This document shows, piece by piece, positions 21,455 to 32,553 of a stretch of DNA of 64,000 bases. The translations under genes and the position numbers were made by a program. Each line of letters opens with the position of its first letter. The first letter of the stretch is position 1. The notes under the pieces were generated by a model. It saw only the letters and a list, made by a program, of their open reading frames with translations, did no database searches and was not told the DNA's origin. Source of the stretch: Silene conica (Eukaryota > Streptophyta > Magnoliopsida > Caryophyllales > Caryophyllaceae); assembly GCA_029255685.2 (NCBI GenBank), contig CM055311.2, positions 57,185,048-57,249,047 of the forward strand, given 5' to 3'.

Positions 21455-21820
21455 GTTGAACAACTTAGTGGTTGGTTCGTTGTGTTAGCTTCGTGCGAAC
21501 CCCTTCGTGGGTGGTTCCTTCTTAGTGCGAACCCTTAGTGGGTGGTTCTCTCTTTGCGTGAACCCCTTAGTGGTTGGTTCTAGCTTAGTGGTCTAACCCC
21601 TTAGTGGGTGGTTCTGTCTCTTTGTCGAACTTCTTCGTGGGTGGTTCTGACTCCTTGTCGAACCCCTTAGTGGGTGGTTCTACCTCCTTGTCAAACCCCT
21701 TAGTGGGTGGCTCTGTCTCTTTGTCGAACCCCTTTCCTGGGTGGTTCTTTCTCCTTGTTGAACCCCTTCGTGGGTGGTTCTTTGTTCTGTGGTCGAACCC
21801 CTTTGTGGGTGGTTCGTGTG
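21455..21820 (+). repeat. Tandem repeat, about 37-39 bp unit, roughly ten copies
   Basis: Each unit carries GAACCCCTTAGTGGGTGGTT followed by a variable CT-rich spacer. The frame at 21604-21834 (GGSVSLSNPLVGGS-type repeats) is a translation of this array and not a gene. The sister LTR copies have an unrelated tandem array. Confidence 0.85.
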
Positions 21821-22440
21821 TGTTTTGTGTTTAGCTTCCTTAGTTGGGGTATAGTGCTAGACATTGCTGAATGATTTGTATATACTTGCCTGAGTTGGGA
21901 TACTGTGTTATATACTGCTGATACGTGTTTAGATGTGTTTGGATATAATTGAGTTGAGGTATGTTATCTTGTGCATGAGTACGTTAAGAAGAATTTTGAT
22001 GAAGTACTTCACATGATTGTTTATGTTGGAGTATGATGCTTGTAATTATATGTTTTGTGTTGTATGACAATAGGTGACTATGAGAGCTCTAGTCACTCCT
22101 CACTGACTGTGGCGCACATGTTGTATGTGTGTAGGTACATAAGGCTGTTTGTAGGGGTTATGTTGAGGCTAGCGAGCGATGATCTAATCATCGATGACTT
22201 ACCTTTACCGTGTAGCTAGACCTTAGATTTATGTTTTCAGTATTTCATGCCTGTAGGGATATGCTATCCCGGGCTGCCTTGTTTTGTATTTAATATTTAT
22301 GTTTTATTTCTTCCGCATGTTTAGTTTTGTTAAAGCACCTCGCATGTTTTTCTTATCATGTCAAAAGTTTTAAATTCCGTGCGTTTTTGGCATGTTTTGT
22401 ATGCTTACTTTTCCGCTGCCGCGAGGGGTTTTACATAACA

Positions 22441-22470
22441 GAAACAAGATTATGTAGTATCTTTAGTACA
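22441..22470 (-). repeat. Distal end of the split copia LTR
   Basis: GAAACAAGATTATGTAGTAT continues the LTR broken at 14010. The matching stretch in the partner LTR is 10426-10456. Confidence 0.8.
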
Positions 22471-24405
22471 TAATTGAGTAACTTCTGTTTATAAACGAGC
22501 ATAATTCTTAAATTTAGTGGCGTGTTAAACTTTGTCGACACATTTATTTAAAATCATTGACAATTAAACAGCCCGTTTCAACAATGTCCTCTATAAGTTT
22601 CTCCTTTTATTCTCCCTAAAAGCACTATAAAAAAAGATTATTTTCTAAATAAAATCAAAAAAGAGTGTTTTTTTGAAAAAAAATCGTAATTTAGTCAACC
22701 TAATTTTCGGTTAAATGGTTTTATTCATATCGACTAATAATAGTAACAACCATCAAGCTAGTAATCATCTTCAAAAGATATGTTTACGTTTGAATTACGT
22801 TTTAAATTTATGATCTAATGAATGAATTAACGATTATTGGTCCCCGCGCACGAAACTAATCTAAGCCGGAAATTATTTTCTTTTAAAAAACATAAAACGA
22901 AAAAAGAACTTGTCGAAAAGGGTATGGCCGAAGAAATCTTTCGTCCAAATAGAAAAAAAAATTGATCAGGGATTTTTTTCGGACGAAGAAATTTTCGTTT
23001 CGTCCGACTGCATTTTTCGGAAAGTTCCGACTTAGATGAATTTTGCGCACAAGGATCAATAATCGATAATCCGTTATAATAATTACGTTTATATTCTAAA
23101 CCACCCACCTCTACTTAAATTTACAAAATACTAAAAGGTTAAACTAGTTTAAATTACTTGTGTTGTCAATTCTTTAAATTTGGTGACAGAAATGTCAAAA
23201 TTGAAGCGGTGGTGACGAAAGTACAAAAAGTTGCAACGCGGCTTTTTTGTTTTGTGATGTTTGATTAGGTGGCCTCCACAATAGTGTGTGTACATAATAA
23301 ATCTCACTAAAGAACATACTCGGGTTATTCATTGGCAATACTAGTAAGTTGATCAACATATATCAGTAACACTCAGTTAGAGTTACACGTTATCATCGTA
23401 TGTTGGCAGTGTTTAACTGATCCCTATCGATCACACAATAGGAACGAGCTCCAATAAAAATCCAATTTGTATTTATTATTACAGCTAAAAGTAGTCTCTT
23501 AATGTATCTGTCTAAAAGTTAGTTGGTTGAATTTTAATTTAGAGAATCGAGTTTAGAACTCGTGAGATCGAATTAATTAATCAATTATACGATGATCGAT
23601 TAATAAAATTATTGAAAGGAGTTTAGTTAATTAAATGTTAATTCCTTATAATTTGTGCTAATTGACTAATGTGATTAGTATTGATACAGGTTATATTTAT
23701 GTAATTGTACATAAATATTTAAGAGTGTAATTAGACAAAGTAATTATATAAATATTTAATCATAAAAGACGATTAAGTATTCGATTTACGTATATTTGTG
23801 AGATGAATATTAAAACCGACAAGGACCTATTATGAGTCATGGGAACCCCGTTTAGGGCAGAAATAATAACAAATGGACATAATCATTAGAGACGATGCAT
23901 ACCCATTATATAATTTTTATTTTCCCTCCACCTTTTGTCTATTCTAGGCACATTTAAAAAAGGAAAAAAAACCACTCAAGTGCTCATGTACAAGCTTTGA
24001 GGGCTGATTTTTCTAAGTCCTTTCATGGGCAATTTTGTTAATTATTCATTCTATTCTCTGGTCTATGCGTCAAAAAAACCTCTCAAATTTATCTCTCTAA
24101 AATTATTACTAATTTGTTTGTATCAAGTTTAAAATAATATCCCCTGCCAAAAAAAAAAAAAAAAGTTTAAAATAATAATATATTATTTATATTTATCAAA
24201 GAGTTAGTATATATTATAAACATATTATTAAGGGTGATATAAGAGATTCTAAATTAATCATTTTATATTATTTGGAGAAAATTCTTGTGTGCAACAAGGA
24301 AGGAGGTATTCTTGGCTGAGTGCTTGGAGGATCTTGCCAAACTTGGTAGATATTCCATAAGACATTTTTTTGTGATTGAGGACATTCTTCTTCCTTCTTC
24401 TTTTA
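22471..24405. other. Intergenic region with a diverged copia LTR-like stretch
   Basis: No gene is supported. From about 23330 to 23900 the layout resembles a copia LTR, including TTAACTGATCCCTATCGATC and ACACAATAGGAAC. This parallels AACTGGTCCCTATACGTC and ACACCTATAGGAC in the young copia LTR at 41162. A 15-base A run lies at 24150-24164. The minus frame at 22827-23108 matches nothing I know. Confidence 0.4.
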
Positions 24406-24702
24406 GGCCTCGTTTGGTTGCCCCCATAAAAATGGGTGAATTGGAAAATCACATGATTTGGAAAAATGGAGATGTTTGGTTACTCCCAAATCATGGAATT
24501 TTCTTTTTTCTAGGAATTTTCAACTCCTCCATTATAGAGGAGTTTGATTACCTAGGGGCCCCTAACTAATTGGAAACTCCTGTGTCAATTCAACTCCAGG
24601 ATGTCAACCAAACGAATTTTAGGCAATTCACATGAATTGGCCAATTCACGTGTTTTGCAAAATTATGGGAAATTAAATCCCGTATGGCTACCAAACGAGG
24701 TT
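24406..24702. mobile_element. MITE with CCTCGTTTGG termini
   Basis: The left end GGCCTCGTTTGGTTGCC and right end GGCTACCAAACGAGG form inverted repeats around about 295 bp. TTA occurs at both flanks, which suggests PIF/Harbinger, though the exact outer bases are uncertain. The internal hairpin-rich sequence has no transposase. Confidence 0.65.
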
Positions 24703-25080
24703 AATAAATGTCATTTTATATGCATGCTTATAAGATAGATCTTTTATGACTAAATTAACAAGTAATTTAGTTTACTAATTAGAGGAGTATAATTAGTGTC
24801 ATGGACTAATTCGCGTTTTAATTTGGATGATTTTTTTTAAAATTTATGCAAATTTTTGGTATCCATGTAATTTGTCTAGTACGGCAAGAATAGAAATCAT
24901 TATTACCTCAAATGTATTGGAATATTGATTTCATTTTGAATTTAAATACATACAATCGCATATCATCCGTTTGTAATTATTTAATAAATTTATTTTATTT
25001 CCATTTAATTGTATGATAGAAAATATAATGTAATTTATTTTAAATATTTATTTTATTTCGGAAAAATCCTATAGAGGCGC

Positions 25081-28000
25081 CACTACTACAAAAATCATCA
25101 TAGACATCAGACATTTTCGTCAATATGCATCAGATTTACAACTGATGCACAGTCCACACATGTATATTCTATTATGTCTATACATCGGTTTTAAATCTGA
25201 TGTCTATTTTAAAAATAGAGATCAGTTGTATTTTATCTGATGTCATTTCGAAAGATATGCATCAGTGTTCTACTAAAAACTTATGTCTATTGCCTCTATT
25301 AGACATCAGTTGTAATTTACTGATGTCTATTCGTGAGATATGCATCAGTGTTCTACTAAAAACTGATGTCTATTGCTTCTATTAGACATCAGCTTTTTGA
25401 AAAATCTGATGCATATTGTTTTTCTTTGTTTTTTTAAAAAAAAGTAATAGGCCGGATTAATCAACCAATTCAATTACGCAAAAATCACCAGCATCCAAAT
25501 TCAGTAGTCACCAAATACATCCATGGCCAATACATTCATTACGTAAGCAAATAAACCCCTAGCAACCAATATCAAAAGCCACCAAACTAATTGCAAATAA
25601 TGATGTATACATAATATAAACCACTAGCATCCGACAAACTAATACATTATATTACTAATTATTCAGAAAATAATCCGCCCATAAGTCACGAACCTCGTCG
25701 ATTTCGTCTTGTGAATTTGATGTTGTATCTCGAAAAAGCTGCAAGTTAAGAAAATTACTTTATTGAAAAACTAATACAATAATAACGAATAATATACCAT
25801 TTGTAATTCATCTTATAATTCATGCATATGAAGCGGAAACATACTTGCCTTTATTACTACTGACCTAGGAGTCAACTAGGTTATAAGCAGCAAACTGGCT
25901 AAACTCTTGCACAAGAGCAGCCTGATCACTATCTTATGAAAATGGGAAAGAAAAAAGGCTCCCCCAAGAAACTATTAATGTTCTAGCTTAAGCTGCTGCA
26001 CCTGCTTTTGTACACTTAGATTGCACAAGATTTGAGCAACAATCTGCCAAGATAAATTAAATGCTGATTAGCAGCATTTTACCTACAGCTCTCATTTGAA
26101 AAGTATCTGGTCAACTCCGAACCAGAACCACACTTTTCTTTTCTAATCTCAATCAATCCCTCCGCTTCTTTTCATAAATTAAGTCTAATTTCTAAGTCTT
26201 GGCAAATTAAGAATTTCTCATCATCATTTCTACCATTTTATAAATGCACTCTATGAGTGGTGATGATATCAAGCAATATTTTGCTCATTATGTTGCAGTG
26301 TTGCACAACATTTCACTCTCCAATCATAATCTGCCAAGATAAATTCAATGCCGATTAACAGCATTTTACCTACTACTCTTATTTTGCATACAGCTCTTAT
26401 TTGAACAACAATCTGATCTATATTTAATCTATGAGATTTGAACAGCAATCTATATTCAACCTAGCAATTTATTTGAACAGCAATCTATATGCAACGTAGC
26501 AATTTATTTACATACTACGATAGGATTCAAGCATGGATGGCACACCATATGGTTTAAGACTACTCTTGCTGCTATCATCTATGAGATTTGGAGGGCTCTA
26601 TAGTTCAACAAACTACGAATACTTACTTCGAACAATGAATGAAAAAGAAAAATTACCTCACTTAAAGAAAGGATTGAATTAGGACTAGTGACGATCTCAA
26701 CCATGTATCACATGATGTAGTAACCACATTCTGTTGTGCCTGGTTGACGGACACACCCCAATGTAGCTCTTTTAGAACATTCTTAGTATCCGAGCGGGGT
26801 GGAGAATTCTTTGAAGAGGGCATAACAATACCTGCATAACATAAATAATAGTAAAAAACTAAACAGGTCAGGCCAGACAATAAAGTGCTCAAAATGAACT
26901 ATATATAGTTTACACTATATAGATATAAACGTTAATAAAAGACCGAAAAGAAAAAGAGTATAACAATAAGTAAGCATAACTTTAAAAAGAGTGAATGCTA
27001 CTTTTACTTTTATTAGGCCTGAAACTATATATTGCTCTACAGATCAATCAGAGGAGAAGCAAACAAACGCATCATCAGGCTATTTCTCCCAGAAAAGATT
27101 ACCGCACTGCTACTGCTTACAATTACACTGCTGCAATTACACAGAAAACAATACATCAATGCAACTGCTAGCACTGCAACTGCAATTACACTGCAATTAC
27201 ACAACAAAAATACTATACTACATGCTACCGATGATGAGAGTCTGCAAATAACCAGCTACTAATACTGCAACTACACTGCTCAACACTTGTACCTGCACAA
27301 CAGCAACATACTGCACTACTACACTGACACAACAGCACCTCTGCACTCTGCACAATCTCAGACATCAAACACCACACTGCCTGACAGTAGTAGGAAATGC
27401 ATGAACTTAAGCAATGGCTAGAATATTTGCTCTCTGTGAATTAGATCCAAAAGAAGGAAAATCATATGCAGACTAATTTCCCAAAATGATACAGAGTCTG
27501 ATTTGAAGTTATTATTCAACGAAGATCTTAAGTCTAAAGCACAAGGTGACTAGAAAAGCTAGTTTGGTGTTCTATAGTCCAAACAAACTCAATAATACAT
27601 CAAAATAAACAAACAAACTTGAACTTTGAGTTAGTAGCCATCAAACTAAACTACCTAACCAGGAGGAGGATAGAACAATTTTATGATAAGCTAAAGGCTA
27701 TATTGCAAAAACAAAACCAAAAATTGAGGCTGAATCGACAATACATGATAATATTATCTTGCATTTTTCAACAAGGTTGTCGTTTCCTTACCCGGAAAGA
27801 CTAGAGATCAGCCCTTTCTGTCTCAGTAAATATAATAGGAGTAACAATATTTGTCATTAATCATAAAGATCTGTTGAGAACCAAAGAGTAAATGGTTAAC
27901 ATCGAAGATATAAAAATTTGTTATTCGACACCAACAATAAAGGCCGCGTGAATTGTGACAAAGCTCACATTGTAAGCTATTGTCGACATACATAGATCAC

Positions 28001-29833
28001 GAATTGATTACGAGTTAAACGTGCTTAGATACTCTCGTCTTCAGTTTTTAAAGAGCTTGAATTCAGGTTGGTTACCTTCTATAGGATTCAAGCTAGATCC
28101 TCTAGATGCATGTATACGAGATATGGAAGTCTGTTACCGCTTGTTTGGATCCACTGGTAGTCTTCTGGGCACAAGAGCTAGAGCAAAAGAAAATCGATGT
28201 TTTAGAAGTTGAAATAATTTGTTACTTTACTGAAGTATTAACAAATTGGAGTTACCTTCATCCAAATTGCAAAAGCTTCCCGGAGGAAATTTACTGTCTG
28301 GGTCCAGTTGGTACAATGAGGATAAAGCCAGTGATACCCAGCTTTTACTACAAAAACAAGCAGTAACTCATGAGTTGGAATGAGGAAAAAGTCGTGATGC
28401 ACGATTTTAAGTACGAAAAACAAGTGGTAACCCGTTATTATTAACTTGTGGCTAATCTGTAACTACCACACGCAAGAGTAGTTTAATTCTCAGAGCAAGT
28501 AACCAACGCGGCATTAATTTCCTTTGGGATAATGGTACCTAGCAATCAAATATGAGGAAGTAGATCAGAGGTTAAAACCTGGCCCACGAAGGGATAAACT
28601 TCTTGTTTGGTATTATCTTGCATTCTTATGATAAGGTAAGAAAGACTAGCCTTTTCTGAAGATTCACAACATAGAACTAACTGAATTAAGATAAGGCGGA
28701 CTACTAAGTCTGTACCGAACACAAGAGGGTTACAGAATAATCAACCATACTCTTAATTTGTCTATGATAAAGAAGTGTCTTATCCTATTATGAAGAGCAA
28801 ATTAAAAGGTAGCCGCTAACACGTGTTCAAGAAACCATACCCGAACCTCTCGAATGCCTTCAGGCAGTATCTTTCCCATCTTAATGCATCGCCTATATGC
28901 GTAAAAATATCGCGTCTTTTTTTGTGCTGGCTACTGAAAATGAAGATAGGCAGTTTGAAATAAGACAACGGATTCCATCAAATGCGATGCCCTTACAAAA
29001 TTGGTGAACCAATGTAAAACAAAACGAAAACTCATCATCGAAAAGAGAATTAGTAAAAAAGATAACTCTAATCACCTGCCTCCACATCGTCGAAGCTAAG
29101 CTTCTACACAAGCTTTCATCTCTTCTTCATAGTCTTCCAATGAACCCTCAACAACCTCAACAATGGGCTAAATCTACCACAATCCAATTGAAATTACAAA
29201 CACAATTAGATCTTCAATCGGATAATGAAATGTAAATTGCACATTGAAAATCAATTTTTGAACCAATACACTAATTCAATCGGATAATGAAATGTAAATT
29301 GATAAAATGAAATGAAGTAATTAGAGAACTTTAAAAGTCAAATTAGAGAACTATATCAATGAACTGAAAAAACTGAAAAATTGAAATTAAGAAACTGGAA
29401 GCTGGAAACCCTAAATTAAAATAAAGACGAGTTGGAGGATGAGACAAGTACCTGAAGGAGGATACAGTTTAAAGGAGTAGTGATGACGGTGGTGATGGAG
29501 AAACGTTGGTGTGAGGAATGAGTGGCAGCAGCCTTGGAGTAACGGTGGAGGAATGCGGTATATACGATTATTATGATCAGTTGAGAAGGAAGGTGTGATT
29601 TGCTAATACGGAGTATTAGTATAAACATAAGGTAGAAATAGACATCAGTCTTTTAAATGTCTAATGTCCTTTAAAATGTACGTTTAATAGACATCAGTTT
29701 TTAAACAACCGGTGTATATTTAAATAAATAGACATCCGATTTCTTAAAATCTCTAATGTCTATACTTATACATCAGATTTTTAAAATATTTGATGTCTAT
29801 TAACTGATGTCTATATTGATTTTTGTAGTAGTG
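25081..29833. mobile_element. Non-autonomous CACTA (En/Spm-type) element, 4.75 kb
   Basis: It starts CACTACTACAAAAATCA and ends TGATTTTTGTAGTAGTG, a 17-bp perfect terminal inverted repeat with the diagnostic CACTA end. Both subterminal zones (about 25100-25420 and 29640-29815) carry many copies of AGACATCAG / CTGATGTCT in both directions, the usual transposase-binding arrangement. The 3-bp flanks are CGC and ACG, so the TSD is not exact. I recognise no transposase. The internal ORFs (such as those near 27000-28400 and 29416-29628) have no recognisable domain. Confidence 0.85.
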
Positions 29834-30796
29834 ACGCCATTCGGAAATGAGTTCCGATAAAGTCCGGAGACTTCCCAAAGACGATGTTGGAAGGTGTTCC
29901 AATAAAGTTCAAGGGGCCAAGGAGTTGGTTTCCAGTTCTGTAATAGTTAATTAGATTAACTACTTCTAGGATGCCACACTAAGTTTTTATTATGTTTCTT
30001 TTACTTTATGCGTCCATTCATACCTGATCGCCATCGCATTTCATTTTTTATTTTGATTGTCAATTCACAATCTATCTTCCATCGAACTCATGAGAAGTCC
30101 ACCGAGTTTCAAAATGCAAACTATGTTAAAAATACTATGGTACCCTATGGCATGTTGCTCTATATTATCTTTGAGAATGAGGGGTTGGTGATGAAAAGAA
30201 ACCCAGTTTATTGAAAATCTCAGTGATGATATGACTCTGAGGTTGCTCTCGAGGATGATTATGGAGCTTTTAGGTGAAAAATTGGTGAAGAAAATTCAGG
30301 TCAAGGGTGATGCCACAGTCGGATCTACTATTGAACAAGGTCAAATGGTGGGTAAGATAAATAAGCATGTTAAGCTCAAAACCATAATTGAAAACCTCAT
30401 TGAGCGTTTTTCTGCTTAAAACCCCATTGGCGTTATGTTCTTAAACTTTATTGCTTCTCGGATGTGTTTTTATTTTGCTTGATTGAACATTATATGCATG
30501 TGCTTTGAACATTAACCTGCTCCTTTGAACATGATGTATCCCACTTGATGATGTCAAGAGGGGGAAGTAGTTTATATATGCTATGTGTGATCTTTTAACT
30601 CTTAGGCTAACGTTCACCGTGTTTATGTCTTAGCTTTCATGATTAGATGTTCTACCTAGCCAAACCCTTTGACCTTGACATACCTTGATCATGTTTTTAA
30701 TTATGTTTTATACTTGAAAGACTAAGACCGACTAACCATGGGCTTAGAGGGAATATCACACATGTTTTAAATTTGACATCATCAAAGGGGGGGATT
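29834..30796 (+). pseudogene. Remnant of the 3' coding region of a SIRE/Maximus-like copia element
   Basis: Short plus-strand frames at 30008-30214 and 30231-30419 encode pieces such as NTMVPYGMLLYIIFENEG and LGEKLVKKIQVKGDATVGS. They resemble, at low level, the extra ORF found after pol in SIRE-like elements. A purine tract AGGGGGGGATT (30786-30796) directly precedes a TGTTAAAACACTTAGG LTR start. A similar purine tract lies near 30555. No RT or integrase is present, so most of the element is missing. The assignment rests mainly on the PPT and LTR. Confidence 0.4.
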
Positions 30797-32097
30797 TGTT
30801 AAAACACTTAGGTTGATGATGACAAGTTCATTTGTTTTTTGATTGTTTGCTCTTAGTTACATTTGTTTAGTGATTGAAACAAACCAATAGACTAGTGATT
30901 GAGGCAATCAAATGGCCATTTAAGAAAATTCAACATGGTCAATTGAAGTAGACACAAGTTAAGAACAAAGATACATCTACTAGCATTAGTCGAAATGTTG
31001 TATGAGTAAGTGTAACATTCTCATTAAAATCAAGTGACTACTTAGTCATGCAACAATGCACTGGACTGTTGCATCGGATACACCGTATGAAGTATTTTCT
31101 CAAAGTGAAAAATAATTTCGTAAAATGACAAGTGTTGTTTCTTTTTAAAAATGAATGTCTTTCCAAATCAGAAGAGCAAAAAGAATATACTTGCAATGCT
31201 TCCACATAAGACGATGTTAATCGATCTCATTCATGCAAGTTGTTTTTTTTGCCAAAATTGGGTTTTTTACTTGGTCTGTTTATAGAAAACTTGTGAGTTC
31301 CATGCAAAGTGTGCATTGTAGACTTTGCCTTGACACCAGAATTTTCACCATTGAGCCTACAAAAACCGAGTACACTTTCAACATTGTAAACTTTCAACAT
31401 TGTAAACTAAAATAATTAGCAACTCTTGGACAATAGAGTAAAGTAGTGTAAAGTTGTTGTTTAGAGTAAACCCTTTACACAACTCTTCCGCTATATATAA
31501 ACCTTATATTCCTCATTTGTTGATAAGGCTTTATAAAACATTTATTAAGAGTTTCTGCAAATTACTTGTACTTTTAAAGTTTATCTTTTAAGTTTTTTGC
31601 TAAACATTTTCAGTTTTTTAAAGTCTTCAAAACGTGTTTTGCAAACCTGTAAAATTTCCATGTATCAGTAAGTTACACTGTGACATAGTGAGTTTGTCCC
31701 ATGATTCTCGTGTTTAGATCTTAATTGTAATCTCCATGTTCTTACGTGAACCCTTGAGATTCTGATCGTGTAAACCAAAGAGATAGAACTTCATAAACTC
31801 TTGAAGCGGAGTAGCTTTAAGTTTGGGTCAAAAGTCTTGATACGGAGTAGCTTTGAGCAAATGCAATTGGAGTAGGTTGACGAGTTGTTTTCATTGTAAG
31901 GGGTTTGGTTAACTTTGATTAATTCCCTAAACAAATAATAAAATAACGATTGGACGTAGACTCCTGATTAGGAGCTGACCCAAATTTTAAAACATTTTTT
32001 TTTTAATCTCGCTGCCATTGTTGTGCAACAGTCACTCATACTGTTGTACCTCTTGTGAACTCATTATCCATCAAGTTTCTCAAGTTAGTATTTAATT
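30797..32097 (+). mobile_element. 3' LTR of SIRE-like copia remnant
   Basis: TGTTAAAACACTTAGGTTGA followed by TGATGACAAG is a typical start for SIRE/Maximus LTRs. A TATA-like CGCTATATATAAACC lies at about 31490. The right end is not fixed, because no partner LTR or TSD is available; it lies between about 32000 and 32097. Confidence 0.5.
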
Positions 32098-32292
32098 AGT
32101 AAGTCTTGCTTTTGACGGGTCACCATTTGTGACGAATATTTTGTGAGATAAAATGGATACAAAATGAGTTAGTAGAGAAAGTGGACCACATGAATGGTGT
32201 CAGAGAGATTAGAAAAAGTGGGTATTTTGTGAGAGAAAACGGTATCCGTCACAAGCTTGTGACGGATATCGCCGTTACGAATGAGAATTTGT
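32097..32292 (+). repeat. Dispersed MITE-like repeat upstream of the hydrolase gene
   Basis: The roughly 195-bp unit runs from AGTAAGTCTTGC to CGAATGAGAATTT and contains the palindrome CCGTCACAAGCTTGTGACGG. An inverted copy is in the hydrolase intron at 34876-35075. Confidence 0.75.
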
Positions 32293-32553
32293 GGTATTTA
32301 ATAGTCATTACTTGTATTTCACTTTATACAAGTAATTAATGTTTTTTTAAAAGATCACCTAATTTCGCTTCTCTCCTCTTAGATGTTCAATCGTTTTTAA
32401 CTCATCCGATTCCAATTAAATAAGGATTAGTAGGTGGAAAACGGTTGGAAAACGCATTAATCGTGAACCTTAAACTCGTGAACAAAGGCGATAGGAAAAA
32501 TACAAGCAAACGCAATCCAGCAACCACACAAACAAAACACGAAAGATAGAAAA

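Larger units (their letters stand above)
14011..22435 (+). mobile_element. Solo LTR (same family as 1326-4249) with two nested insertions
   Basis: It begins TGTAACATCCCGTATTTTCG and ends GCGAGGGGTTTTACA, the mirror of the 1326-4249 copy. The 5-bp flanks are TAACG and TAACA, a TSD with one mismatch. Removing the chromovirus (14738-19041) and the copia solo LTR (19917-20470) leaves about 3.6 kb without gag or pol. Sense features include a TATA box, an intron-like segment, a short conserved frame, two GC-rich motifs and a tandem array. Confidence 0.8.
10254..22470 (-). mobile_element. Degenerate Ty1/copia element, 5' LTR split by nested insertions
   Basis: Two LTR copies bound the element: 10254-10456, and 13842-14010 continuing at 22441-22470. 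Between them, on the minus strand, lie PBS, gag, protease, integrase and RT/RNase H in copia order. The flanks share ATAAT, overlapping the terminal T and A of the element, which is consistent with a 5-bp TSD. It is inactive: stops in every domain, an integrase-to-RT deletion and a MITE insertion. Its 5' LTR holds the 8.4-kb insertion 14011-22435. Confidence 0.85.

Noticed and set aside
21604..21834. Repetitive peptide frame with GGSVSLSNP units
   Set aside because: It is the translation of the 37-39 bp tandem array, and units in the same array go out of frame.
22827..23108. 93-codon minus-strand ORF
   Set aside because: No domain, no conserved copy and no promoter or intron signals.
26662..28423. 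Several 60-95 codon ORFs inside the CACTA element
   Set aside because: No transposase or host domain recognised; sizes are those expected by chance in AT-rich DNA.
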